A DNA stretch of 64,000 nt, from NCBI RefSeq assembly GCF_900107305.1, contig NZ_FNPL01000016.1, positions 20,987 to 84,986 of the forward strand. The letters run 5' to 3'. Origin of the DNA: Thermoactinomyces sp. DSM 45892 (GTDB lineage Bacteria > Bacillota > Bacilli > Thermoactinomycetales > Thermoactinomycetaceae). The translations under genes were made by a program, and so were the position numbers. The notes under the pieces were generated by a model. That model was not told the origin of the DNA and made no database searches. It worked only from the letters and a program-made list of their open reading frames with translations. Every line of letters starts with the position of its first letter. Within the stretch, counting starts at the first letter, position 1. Shown here in pieces: positions 35,202-44,138 of this stretch.

Positions 35202-36305
35202 TCATGATCCAATTTCTTGGTACAAGCGCAGTAATTTTTGTTCTTCAATATGCCAATTGTAGTTTTCCTCGTATGCTTTCCGTCCATTAACACTCATCGA
35301 TTTAGCTAGTTCTGCATCAGTCAAAATCTGTGTTGCCCTCTCTGCCATTTCCTTCGGGTCTAGAGCATTTACAGTAAAACCACAGTCGCTTCCCTCCACA
35401 ATCTCTTTCCATAACGGGAAATCAGTTGCAAGTACAGGAATACCAGCTGACATGTACTCAAACATCTTAATGGGTAAAGACTCACGATAGTTTTCAATCG
35501 GATGCAAGCAAACCAATCCAACTTTTCCAGATGCTAATTTCTGCTGAACCTCTGTAAAAGGAATTCTTCCATGAAGGTAGATCCGTCTTTCACTAAATCG
35601 CTCTGCTTCCTCCACACTCACTTGGATATGTTGAAGCGGACCGATAATATGTAATTCCGCTTGTAACTCCTCTGGAATGTGATCCATCATTTGAATCATT
35701 TCATCATACCCACGCAGACGAGAAACTCCGCCCACGTATAGGATTTGATTTTTCCCAACATCTTGTCGTTCCATCATCGGCATCGGGAGTGGATAGTTTT
35801 TTATGACTTCTCGATGCTTCACTCCGGTAAATTGGCTGGCAATGGGCTCCGTTGCTGCGATGACTGCTGTTAGCTTTCGTGCTAATCCCTTTTCAATTCG
35901 GTGGGCCCAGGTAGATAGAGGCCGGCGAATCTTAGGGTTAATCCACACTTTGGTATAGATTTGTTTAGGTAAGTCTTCATGTACGTCATAGATCACAGGT
36001 TTCCCGGTCCGCAGCCGTAAGAGCACTCCCCACGGAAGCAGTTCCGGATCATGAAAATGAAATACATCTGCACCACTTTTTCGTGCACGTTTATATAATT
36101 CATATCCCTTTAGTAGCCTGCGAAAGCGATTCGGGGCTCGTTTCACTCCTACAATCCGCACACCTTGCACCCTTTTCTCTTCCACATCCGAAATCGCATG
36201 TAGCTCTACTTCATATCCCGATTTTGATAAAGAAACGGCTTGTTTATGAAAAATTCGGGAGTCATCACAAGGATGAACTGAACTAAATATCATCACTTTT
36301 TTCAT
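35202..36305 (-). CDS. Glycosyltransferase family 4
   Basis: 367 residues, GT-B fold. N-terminal FSSVHPCDDSRIFHKQAVSL, VFHFHDPELLPWG, PVIYDVHEDLPKQI and the donor-domain KMFEYMSAGIPVLATDF (EX7E region) mark the family. Relatives act in capsule and teichoic-acid-like glycan assembly. Direction and spacing place it in the operon with the second O-antigen-ligase-like gene. The donor sugar is unknown. Confidence 0.87.
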   Translation of the reverse strand: MKKVMIFSSVHPCDDSRIFHKQAVSLSKSGYEVELHAISDVEEKRVQGVRIVGVKRAPNRFRRLLKGYELYKRARKSGADVFHFHDPELLPWGVLLRLRTGKPVIYDVHEDLPKQIYTKVWINPKIRRPLSTWAHRIEKGLARKLTAVIAATEPIASQFTGVKHREVIKNYPLPMPMMERQDVGKNQILYVGGVSRLRGYDEMIQMMDHIPEELQAELHIIGPLQHIQVSVEEAERFSERRIYLHGRIPFTEVQQKLASGKVGLVCLHPIENYRESLPIKMFEYMSAGIPVLATDFPLWKEIVEGSDCGFTVNALDPKEMAERATQILTDAELAKSMSVNGRKAYEENYNWHIEEQKLLRLYQEIGS

Positions 36306-36395
36306 TCACAGGTTCAGCTCCTTCTGGCAACTTACTCTATATAGAAAGGGAGGAATCACCAAACTGGGCTCCCTCCGCTCATTTCCATCCAGATA

Positions 36396-37823
36396 TCAAC
36401 TTTGGTTGAATTGTTTATTTTCATGTTCTCCTAATACTAATACAGCAAGAGCCAGACCATAGCTAATCCACATCGGAGTAAAGTGGATAGCAGTACTCAT
36501 CGCCATACCACCGAAGAAATATCCAATCATCGCCGCTAAACTAGCTACTGCTCCGAAACGTAAATATATCGAGAGATGAGGAGATCTTTTTAAACTGATC
36601 AGTTTCCACAGTCTCCACAGTAACCAGACGTATAAAGCCAGATAAAGGGCAAAGATAATCACACCGAAGTTAACTAAAATCTCAGCCCACCAGTTATGGA
36701 TATTTTCCTTGTTTACATCCCCACTCACATACTCATCTGAAGAAGGATGCATCCATCGTTCAATATTACCTGCACCTACACCCATAAAATGGCTTTTGAC
36801 TAGAAAATCGAACCCATGCTTCAAGAGATTGACACGTACCATGATACTCTCTCCTGATTGGCCTTCTATCTTTGATTCCTCTCCCCCTACAAGCTCCTCC
36901 GAAACCGCATCATGAAGATCAGAAATGCTTGCAGACGTACTTCCCAGCTTATCCTCCACGATTCTTTCGCCCTCTGGAGTCAACATAGTCGAAAGCATCA
37001 CCTGCACCAATACCACAGCAAGAAGTAGGAAGAAGCCATTTGCCCGGATGCTTTTTAGACGGAATCGACTCCGATCCAAACTTTTCCAAAAAAGAACGAG
37101 CATGACCACTGCAATCAATGGGAGAACGATTAACTCGTTTACGCGTGATCCTGTGGCAAACAAGACATAGCCGGATAGAATAAATACTCCATACAGTAAG
37201 GCTTTCATCTTTCGAGATAAAGGCAACATGATCATCGCAGCCACGATAAAGGGAAGAGTCAGCGTAATACATGTCGCCAAATCATTTTGGTTCGTAAATA
37301 CAGATGTAATCGACGCACTTACTCCACCTGAAACATTTTCATCTGCCGCCCGAGAGGTAGGAAGATGAATTAAGGTAACCGATTCAAAAACTGCAAATAA
37401 AATGATCGCTGTATATACACCAAATAATACTTTCGTGATCTTCTTATAGTAGGATTCATTTCGGATAAAGTAAGGAAATGAAAGGGCTAACGCAATCATA
37501 TTCGTTAGAAACACGACATAACGAATCCCTTTTCCCATATCGATAACCCACGTTAATGTTAAGACGGCATACAAGATCCAAAAGCATAGAAAGGCGACGT
37601 ACCAACGAATCGGAACCATATAGGATACTTCCAAGCTTTTTTTATTTACGAAGCGAAAAATGATTCCGGCTAGTAAAACCAAGAAAGCGAGGCGGAATAA
37701 AGTTAATGTAAAGCCGGATGTCACCGGGATACCAAAGCTAGGCCCGAGTAGAGCGAAGGCGGCCGTTAGATAAAACCACGTATCTAAACGTTTTCGTTGA
37801 GAAAGCAAACCCTCATTCACCAT
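36396..37823 (-). CDS. O-antigen ligase/polymerase-like membrane protein 2
   Basis: 475 residues with about 11-12 helices and a large loop with SHFMGVGAGNIERWMHPSSD and HNWWAEILVNFG. It closely parallels the protein at 31647-33080 (shared TSVFTNQNDLAT, LFATGSR and HFTPMWI/HYTPMWI segments), so the two are paralogues. One may polymerise repeats and the other may act as a ligase or modify length; this is inference. It lies between the flippase gene and a glycosyltransferase gene in one operon. Confidence 0.86.
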   Translation of the reverse strand: MVNEGLLSQRKRLDTWFYLTAAFALLGPSFGIPVTSGFTLTLFRLAFLVLLAGIIFRFVNKKSLEVSYMVPIRWYVAFLCFWILYAVLTLTWVIDMGKGIRYVVFLTNMIALALSFPYFIRNESYYKKITKVLFGVYTAIILFAVFESVTLIHLPTSRAADENVSGGVSASITSVFTNQNDLATCITLTLPFIVAAMIMLPLSRKMKALLYGVFILSGYVLFATGSRVNELIVLPLIAVVMLVLFWKSLDRSRFRLKSIRANGFFLLLAVVLVQVMLSTMLTPEGERIVEDKLGSTSASISDLHDAVSEELVGGEESKIEGQSGESIMVRVNLLKHGFDFLVKSHFMGVGAGNIERWMHPSSDEYVSGDVNKENIHNWWAEILVNFGVIIFALYLALYVWLLWRLWKLISLKRSPHLSIYLRFGAVASLAAMIGYFFGGMAMSTAIHFTPMWISYGLALAVLVLGEHENKQFNQS

Positions 37824-37826
37824 CTC

Positions 37827-39335
37827 TCACTTTTTACCTCCTAGTTTGGGCAAAAGACTGCCTATTCGATTCAACATGTGAACAGGAATTAATCCTGTAG
37901 AGAAAACGACAGCTATATTCACTATAAATGCAACAACATACGTAACCCACGGATTCGGCAAATGGTTAGCCTGTACATAGCTAATCCAAGCCATAGAAGC
38001 GAGGAAGACCGTCATATAGAGCATCATAGCACCGAACTTAAACTCAACTGGATATACTTTTTGACTCGCTCGATAAATCAAAATCACCGCAATCAAATAA
38101 CTAGCAGCGGTCATACTAACTGTACCCCAAATTTTAAAGTACGGCACGAGTAGAAAGTTACCAATTAAGAAAATCACCGAAACGAGGATAAAGATTCGTG
38201 AGATGTACTTGGTTTGTTTTTTGATGAATAATCCAACACCAAACACCGGGTGTAGTACGTTTAATAGTGTCCCCAACGATAACATCCATACATAGAGATA
38301 CCCACTCGACAGGTCCACCTTCGTCTCTGGGCCCGGAGCACCGATATATAGATTGTACAAAGGTTGAATAAAGAAGGTGAGCACCATAATAGCTAACGTT
38401 CCAAACACGAGTAAGCCTCTGCCGATCAATCCATACACCTGCTGTGCATCATCACGGTCTTTAATCGACATCGAAAAAGGGCGCCAAGCTAATTGAAACG
38501 GTGCCGTAATCAAAACGATAAAGCTAGCTATACGCACGGTTGCTTCATAGATGGCGTTTGCATCGTACTTAATAGCAGAGTTATCTTCTACTAAGTAATT
38601 TAGCATAGGTCTACTGATGGATGACATAATCCAAAAAGATAATAGAGAAATCATCACAGGCGACCCATATTTGATGAGCCTCATCGTATGAGGTTTAGAG
38701 AACTTCCAAGTTATCTCTTTTCGATACAGCCATAGCAGGATCAAGGCTACCGTACCTTGACCGATCAACTGACCGTAAAATATGCCGAGCACAGATGGTT
38801 TCATATAGTAAGCAAGTACCACACTTAACACCGAGGACCCGATCACAAAAGCCATTGAAAAAACATTAAAAAACCAGACTCTTCGGTTATAGCGAGCATA
38901 GGCGAGGATGTGCTGAATCACAATCGCCCCCAATGTCGCAACGGTTGCAATCGTCAATAGATGGGTATCGTCATAGCGATTGCTTCGATAGACGACGGAA
39001 GAAATCGCAGAATCAAAGAGGAAAGATAGCACACTAAACAGAATACACATCCCCACACTAAACAATAAGGTGTTTGTGAAGTAGACCTGGCGATCCTTCT
39101 CATCTTTCGTGTCATAGAAATAATAAGCCAGTGCCGTATCCGTTCCTAGAATGCACAGATACGTTAAAATAAGCGTGTATGTCTGTGTCAGGCCCCAATC
39201 GCCGATAGCATACTGGTCTTTTTGTAGAATCCGAATATAAATGGGAGCCAGCACAACTGCTGCTAGCTTGTTTCCCATCGTAGCAATCGCAAAGGCAGCT
39301 GAGTCTGAAAACAAACGCTTGATTAGTTGGTTCAT
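37827..39335 (-). CDS. Polysaccharide flippase (Wzx/MOP superfamily)
   Basis: 502 residues with about 12-14 membrane helices. The N-terminal FSDSAAFAIATMGNKLAAVV and the Arg/Lys-bearing helices are typical of oligosaccharide flippases (PolyST/MATE fold). It would turn the undecaprenyl-linked repeat unit to the outer face. It lies next to a Wzy-like gene, which fits a Wzx/Wzy-dependent pathway. Confidence 0.9.
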   Translation of the reverse strand: MNQLIKRLFSDSAAFAIATMGNKLAAVVLAPIYIRILQKDQYAIGDWGLTQTYTLILTYLCILGTDTALAYYFYDTKDEKDRQVYFTNTLLFSVGMCILFSVLSFLFDSAISSVVYRSNRYDDTHLLTIATVATLGAIVIQHILAYARYNRRVWFFNVFSMAFVIGSSVLSVVLAYYMKPSVLGIFYGQLIGQGTVALILLWLYRKEITWKFSKPHTMRLIKYGSPVMISLLSFWIMSSISRPMLNYLVEDNSAIKYDANAIYEATVRIASFIVLITAPFQLAWRPFSMSIKDRDDAQQVYGLIGRGLLVFGTLAIMVLTFFIQPLYNLYIGAPGPETKVDLSSGYLYVWMLSLGTLLNVLHPVFGVGLFIKKQTKYISRIFILVSVIFLIGNFLLVPYFKIWGTVSMTAASYLIAVILIYRASQKVYPVEFKFGAMMLYMTVFLASMAWISYVQANHLPNPWVTYVVAFIVNIAVVFSTGLIPVHMLNRIGSLLPKLGGKK

Positions 39336-39353
39336 GGATTGCTCCTACCTAAA

Positions 39354-40100
39354 CTACTCTTGATTTTCTAATAATTCACGGGCTGGTACATCCCGTAGCA
39401 CACGAGCTGGCACCCCTACATACACTTTCTTTTCCTCTGTATCACGGTGTACAACGGCCCCTGCCGCGATAAAGCTTTCTTCTGCTACCACTATACCCGG
39501 CAGTAAGATAGAAGCCCCTCCTACACGTGCGCCTTTCTTGATGTGTGCACCTTTTACAAACTGGAATCGTTCTTTCGTACGCCCCATAAAGTTATCATTG
39601 GTAGTCGTTACAGTTGGCGCGATAAAAACCCTTTCTTCAATCGTCGTATAAGCAGTAATGTAAGAATTGGTTTGAATCTTCGTAAAGGAGCCGATCGAAA
39701 CTTGGTTTTCTACCGCTACTCCACGTCCGATTACTACACGATCTCCAATCTCACACTTCTCCCGTACGGAAGCTTGATCGCCAATCATGCATTCCTTCCC
39801 AAATGAAGAACCACGATATAAAACCGTGTTGGCTCCAAGGGTTGTCCCGTCTCCAATCACAAGCGCAGGCAAAGAAGCATCTACCTTTACCGTTGATGCT
39901 TTCGCAGGCCTCGGCCAACGCCCTACCACGCAATTATCAGAAATAAATACATCATCACCAATCACCGTTCCTGCATGAATCGTGACATTATTGCCGATCG
40001 TAACACGATCCCCTAATACAACTCCGTCTTCAATAACCGAAAAATGGCCGATGGAGACATCTGTCCCCATCGTCGCACGTTCATGTACGAAATTGTTCAT
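39354..40100 (-). CDS. Left-handed beta-helix N-acetyltransferase (WbpD-like)
   Basis: 248 residues made almost wholly of hexapeptide repeats ([LIV]GxxxxI type, from GDRVTIGNNVTIHAGTVIGD to about residue 230). In the cluster it is predicted to add an acetyl group from acetyl-CoA to the 3-amino group of UDP-2-acetamido-3-amino-glucuronate. NDNFMGRTKERFQFVKGAHI carries basic residues seen in this subgroup. Its genes on either side match the other Wbp steps, the main reason for the specific call. Confidence 0.82.
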   Translation of the reverse strand: MNNFVHERATMGTDVSIGHFSVIEDGVVLGDRVTIGNNVTIHAGTVIGDDVFISDNCVVGRWPRPAKASTVKVDASLPALVIGDGTTLGANTVLYRGSSFGKECMIGDQASVREKCEIGDRVVIGRGVAVENQVSIGSFTKIQTNSYITAYTTIEERVFIAPTVTTTNDNFMGRTKERFQFVKGAHIKKGARVGGASILLPGIVVAEESFIAAGAVVHRDTEEKKVYVGVPARVLRDVPARELLENQE

Positions 40101-40117
40101 GAGCCCACACCCATTTC

Positions 40118-41452
40118 TTATAATTTTTCGTAGTCTGCTTGAATGCTGGAAGTAGAAATACCTACACCCTTAAAGGCATTACGAGTATCAAAAATCACTT
40201 TTGATTCTCGTGCAATCATCTCATAATCAAAAGCACTATGATCCGTAGTAAGTAGGACAAGATCTGCATTTTGAAGGCGGTCTGCTGTCAACTCGACCGT
40301 CTTCATCACTTTTGCATCTGCACTATGTGAGAAGCGGAAAGAGGGTACATGTGGGTCCGCTACTTCAACATCCGCATGATACATTTCGAGTAGCTCTAAG
40401 ATCGGAAGAACAGGAGACTCACGCATATCGTCGATATCTTTCTTGTAAGCCACACCCAGCACAAGTACCTTAGAGCCTGCAAGTGCTTTTCCATAGCGAT
40501 TTAAGATTTTCATCGTACGGTCTACCACAAATTCTGGCATTGCATTATTAATTTCACCCGAACATTCAATTAAGCGAGTGTGATAATTATACTCCCGTGC
40601 TTTCCAAGTCAAGTAAAATGGGTCGATTGGAATACAGTGTCCACCTAGCCCCGGCCCTGGATAAAACGCCATAAATCCGTATGGCTTGGTCTTAGCCGCA
40701 TCGATCACTTCCCAGATATCAATCCCCATCTTATGACAGAGGATCGCCATTTCATTAGCAAGTCCAATGTTAATATTACGGAATGTGTTCTCGAAAATCT
40801 TCTCCATCTCCGCTACTTTCGGACTGGATACTTCGTGAACTTCCCCTTCCAATACTGCACGGTACATCGCAGCCGCTACTTTCGTGCAGTCCGCTGTTAC
40901 CCCACCCACTACTTTCGGTGTGTTTTTGGTATTAAAGGTTTTGTTACCCGGATCGACACGCTCTGGGGAGTAAGCTAGGTAGAAATCTTGACCGATTTTG
41001 AGTCCCGTTGCTTCTAGGATTGGGCCGACTACTTCCTCTGTAGTACCTGGATAAGTTGTACTTTCTAAGACAACTAACATCCCCGGATGTAAATACTTCG
41101 CGATATCTTTGCTGGATGACTCTACATACGAGACATCTGGCTGTTGATACTTATCCAAAGGCGTTGGAACGCAAATCGCTACTGCATCTACTTCCCCAAT
41201 CTTCGAGTAGTCCGTCGTGGCCATAATCTTACCACTTGCCACTAGTTCCTTTAACTCCTCATCGACAACATCGCCAATATAGTTAATCCCTCGGTTTACC
41301 TCATCTACACGGTGTTGCAACACATCAAAGCCGATAACGCGGAAGCCTGCTTTTGCTTTTTCAACTGCCAGTGGTAAACCCACATAACCAAGCCCTACGA
41401 CTCCGATCACAGCGGAACGATTCTCTAATTTTTCTAGTAGCACGTTTGTCAC
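40118..41452 (-). CDS. UDP-N-acetylglucosamine 6-dehydrogenase (WbpA/WecC family)
   Basis: 444 residues, three-domain nucleotide-sugar dehydrogenase. NAD-binding VIGVVGLGYVGLPLAVEKAK (about 15-34), VLESTTYPGTTEE, the catalytic Cys in GGHCIPIDPFY (about 270) and LGVAYKKDIDDMRESPVL are present. It oxidises C6 of a UDP-HexNAc to the uronic acid with two NAD+. WbpA (GlcNAc) and WecC (ManNAc) cannot be told apart by eye. The adjacent WbpB/E/D-like genes favour UDP-GlcNAc. Confidence 0.9.
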   Translation of the reverse strand: MTNVLLEKLENRSAVIGVVGLGYVGLPLAVEKAKAGFRVIGFDVLQHRVDEVNRGINYIGDVVDEELKELVASGKIMATTDYSKIGEVDAVAICVPTPLDKYQQPDVSYVESSSKDIAKYLHPGMLVVLESTTYPGTTEEVVGPILEATGLKIGQDFYLAYSPERVDPGNKTFNTKNTPKVVGGVTADCTKVAAAMYRAVLEGEVHEVSSPKVAEMEKIFENTFRNINIGLANEMAILCHKMGIDIWEVIDAAKTKPYGFMAFYPGPGLGGHCIPIDPFYLTWKAREYNYHTRLIECSGEINNAMPEFVVDRTMKILNRYGKALAGSKVLVLGVAYKKDIDDMRESPVLPILELLEMYHADVEVADPHVPSFRFSHSADAKVMKTVELTADRLQNADLVLLTTDHSAFDYEMIARESKVIFDTRNAFKGVGISTSSIQADYEKL

Positions 41453-41465
41453 GCCTCGTACCCCC

Positions 41466-42569
41466 TTATTGATAGAACTTCTTAATGGTATCCGCGATAT
41501 AATTCATATCCTCACGAGACAACTCTGGGTAAAGCGGTAGCGCAAAAGTACGTTTCGATAAATACTCCGATACTGGCATACTACCTTCGCCTTGACCAAG
41601 ATCTTTATACACTTCTTGTAGATGAAGCGGAACGGGGTAGTAAACACCAGTAGAGATTCCGTGCTCACCCAAATACTTCATCAACTCATCACGCTTTTCA
41701 GCTTGTACAATATACAAATGGTAAATGTGCTTACGATCTGGTGCTTCGTAAGGTGTTACTAGCGGAGTATCTTTCAATAGTTCATTATAGATAGCCGCTT
41801 TTTCTCTACGTGCATCGTTCCACTTCTCGAGATGGCGTAGTTTAATACGTAGTGCAGTCGCTTGAATTTCGTCCAAACGGCTGTTATAACCGATCATGCT
41901 GTGATAATATTTCGGGCTACTACCATGAACTCGAAGAATCCGGATTTTCTGTGCAAGCTCATCATTATTCGTAACTACCATTCCCCCGTCACCATAGCCG
42001 CCGAGGTTTTTGGTTGGGAAGAATGAATAGGTGGCCGCATCGCCCCAAGAGCCGATCATCTGACCTTGAAATTGAGAGCCTATCGCTTGTGCCGCATCCT
42101 CTAAGATGTAGATGCCTTTTTCCTCTGCAATCGCACGAAGCTCGTCCATGTTTGCAGGTTGACCAAAAATGTGAACTGGGATGATTACTTTTGTTTTATC
42201 CGTAATTTTTGCTTTCACTTGTTCGATATCTAAGTTATATGTCTTTGGGTCCACATCCACGAATACAGGAGTTCCGCCTACTTGTGATACGGTTTCTGCA
42301 GAAGCAAAGAAGGTAAACGGAGTCGTGATTACTTCGTCTCCAGGTCCCACTCCCATCGCATCTAGCGTTAATACGAGGGCATCGGTCCCGTTTGCAACCC
42401 CAATCGCATGTTTCACTCCGATGTACTCAGCCACTTCTTTTTCTAATGCTTTTACTTCCGGTCCGAGAATATAAGCTCCACTTTCAAATACATTTTCTAC
42501 TGATGCTAAAACTTCTTCACGAATCGTAGCAAACTGTGCTTTCAAGTCTAGTAAAGGAATTTTTTTCAT
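41466..42569 (-). CDS. DegT/DnrJ/EryC1-family sugar aminotransferase (WbpE-like)
   Basis: 367 residues, PLP-dependent. IGVANGTDALVLTLDAMGVG, DEVITTPFTFFASAE, ILEDAAQAIGSQFQGQMIG and the PLP lysine in SFFPTKNLGGYGDGGMV are seen. It would aminate the 3-keto sugar made by the WbpB-like enzyme using glutamate. Spacing to the dehydrogenase gene is 13 bases. Confidence 0.9.
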   Translation of the reverse strand: MKKIPLLDLKAQFATIREEVLASVENVFESGAYILGPEVKALEKEVAEYIGVKHAIGVANGTDALVLTLDAMGVGPGDEVITTPFTFFASAETVSQVGGTPVFVDVDPKTYNLDIEQVKAKITDKTKVIIPVHIFGQPANMDELRAIAEEKGIYILEDAAQAIGSQFQGQMIGSWGDAATYSFFPTKNLGGYGDGGMVVTNNDELAQKIRILRVHGSSPKYYHSMIGYNSRLDEIQATALRIKLRHLEKWNDARREKAAIYNELLKDTPLVTPYEAPDRKHIYHLYIVQAEKRDELMKYLGEHGISTGVYYPVPLHLQEVYKDLGQGEGSMPVSEYLSKRTFALPLYPELSREDMNYIADTIKKFYQ

Positions 42570-42591
42570 TTTGAAATACCCCTTTTATCAT

Positions 42592-43629
42592 TTATTTTAT
42601 TAGGATTTTTCGTTCTAGCGTATTCATTTTAATTGGCTTACCTGATTCTGCCGACATCTGACAAGCGACGACTAAGCTGAGTGTATCACGGCCTTCTGTG
42701 CCCGAGACAATCGGAGTACGACCTTCTGTAATCGCAAGCGTCATATCACGAATAATACACTCATGACCTGGCATACCCCATGGATCTTGCGTAATTTGTT
42801 CTTTCAACTGTGTCACTTCTTCTTCCGTCAGGCCTTCAAAATCCCACGTTTTAATCCAGTTAGCAGTTGGGCCACCTACAACAGCGCTACCTTTTTCACC
42901 AAAAATACTTAGTGATTCTTCTAAGTTCTTCGGATAAATCGTAACAGCCGCTTCCAGTAAGCCAAGTGCCCCATTTTTAAAGCGAATCACCGAGATGGAT
43001 GTATCTTCTGCTTCAATTTTGCGAATCCGGGTCGCATCATATGTATAAACTTCATCCACATCCCCCATCATCCATAAAAGCAAGTCCATGTTATGAATAG
43101 CTTGATTCATCAAGACTCCACCATCCATGGCCTTCGTTCCACGCCAAGGAGCTTGATCATAATATGCTTGATTCCGATTCCATCGAACCGTTGCGTTGGC
43201 ATGGCCGATGATCCCGAACTTTTCATTTTCAATTTGTTTTCGTAGTTCTACGATAGCTGGACGAAAGCGGTTTGGATGGACCACAGCCATCTTCACACCA
43301 TTTTCCTCACATGCATCAATCATCCGATCCGCATCTTCTAGCGTCAATGCCATTGGCTTTTCGACCACGACATGCTTCTTCGCTTCAGCCACTTGGATGG
43401 TGAGTGCAGGATGTAGACCGCTTGGTGTACAAATCGATACAACATCAACATCTGCTTGTAACATATCAGCTAGGTCCGTATATCCGATGACTCCATCGAT
43501 TGTAAATTCCTTCAAACGCTCTTCATTGGTGTCGCATACTGCTACAAGTACAGCCCCAGGGTCAGCTTGAATCGCTGAAACGTGCTTCTTCGCAATATGA
43601 CCACAGCCTACAATACCATAGCGTACCAT
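42592..43629 (-). CDS. Gfo/Idh/MocA sugar-nucleotide oxidoreductase (WbpB-like)
   Basis: 345 residues. Rossmann YGIVGCGHIAKKHVSAI at the N-terminus, VVVEKPMALTLEDADRMIDA (the EKP motif at about 93) and DGGVLMNQAIHNMDLLLWMM (catalytic His region) place it in the Gfo/Idh/MocA family. In the Wbp pathway this enzyme oxidises C3 of UDP-GlcNAcA to the 3-keto sugar. It is the first gene of the large operon and lies behind promoter element B. Confidence 0.88.
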   Translation of the reverse strand: MVRYGIVGCGHIAKKHVSAIQADPGAVLVAVCDTNEERLKEFTIDGVIGYTDLADMLQADVDVVSICTPSGLHPALTIQVAEAKKHVVVEKPMALTLEDADRMIDACEENGVKMAVVHPNRFRPAIVELRKQIENEKFGIIGHANATVRWNRNQAYYDQAPWRGTKAMDGGVLMNQAIHNMDLLLWMMGDVDEVYTYDATRIRKIEAEDTSISVIRFKNGALGLLEAAVTIYPKNLEESLSIFGEKGSAVVGGPTANWIKTWDFEGLTEEEVTQLKEQITQDPWGMPGHECIIRDMTLAITEGRTPIVSGTEGRDTLSLVVACQMSAESGKPIKMNTLERKILIK

Positions 43630-43713
43630 AGATTTCCCTCATTTCCGAAACTTGTTCCATAGAAAAACTCACTACCATTGTACCGCTAACAAAGTTTGAT
43701 TTACGCATCTAAT

Positions 43714-43800
43714 GTTACAGAAACATTACAAACTACAGTCTCACTGTAACATAACTGAAATCTTTTGGGTAGCATACTTGATAGAATGCACGATTTCCAA
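43714..43800 (-). promoter_or_regulatory. Promoter and 17-bp element B, wbp operon
   Basis: Minus strand TTGGAA, 18 bases, TATGCT (43800-43771). Downstream lies GTTAC-AGAAAC-ATTACA (plus strand 43714-43730), identical to element A at 15 of 17 positions, and part of the inverted repeat TAATGTT-N5-AACATTA (43710-43728). The rest of the 304-base region up to the small peptide gene holds no other feature I recognise, apart from a possible CGTATAAAT -10 near 43850 for that gene. Confidence 0.6.
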
Positions 43801-43933
43801 ATATGTATATACGTTACCCACCATCAGCGGAATCTTCCATTTTCACCATCGTATAAATCCCTATCCAACATTCACAAACTAAATGTGGACACACCGCAAC
43901 AGTAACCCCTAAGCGACCATGGAGGATGGAATA

Positions 43934-44083
43934 ATGGAACACCACGATTTAGTCGAGATGGAGTTAGAAACAGATGTTGATATGGATGAGCCTCAAAATC
44001 CCTTTATCGGGATTCGTAACGCACTACTCCTTAGCATCCTACTTTGGATCCTATTTTATCTCGTTTTCTACCCATTCAGATAA
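43934..44083 (+). CDS. 49-residue single-pass membrane peptide
   Basis: GGAGG lies 8 bases before the ATG; 49 codons to TAA. The first 20 residues are acidic (MEHHDLVEMELETDVD...) and face the cytoplasm by the positive-inside rule only weakly. One hydrophobic helix follows, containing IGIRNALLLSILLWILFY. It shares IGxxNAxxxSxxxWxL with the 36-residue peptide at 33196-33306 and, like it, is divergent from an exopolysaccharide operon. No known family is recognised. Confidence 0.68.
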   Translation: MEHHDLVEMELETDVDMDEPQNPFIGIRNALLLSILLWILFYLVFYPFR

Positions 44084-44138
44084 AGAAAAAGGAGAGGTCT
44101 CATGTGACCCATCCTATCCCATTCCATCTATTTTATCC

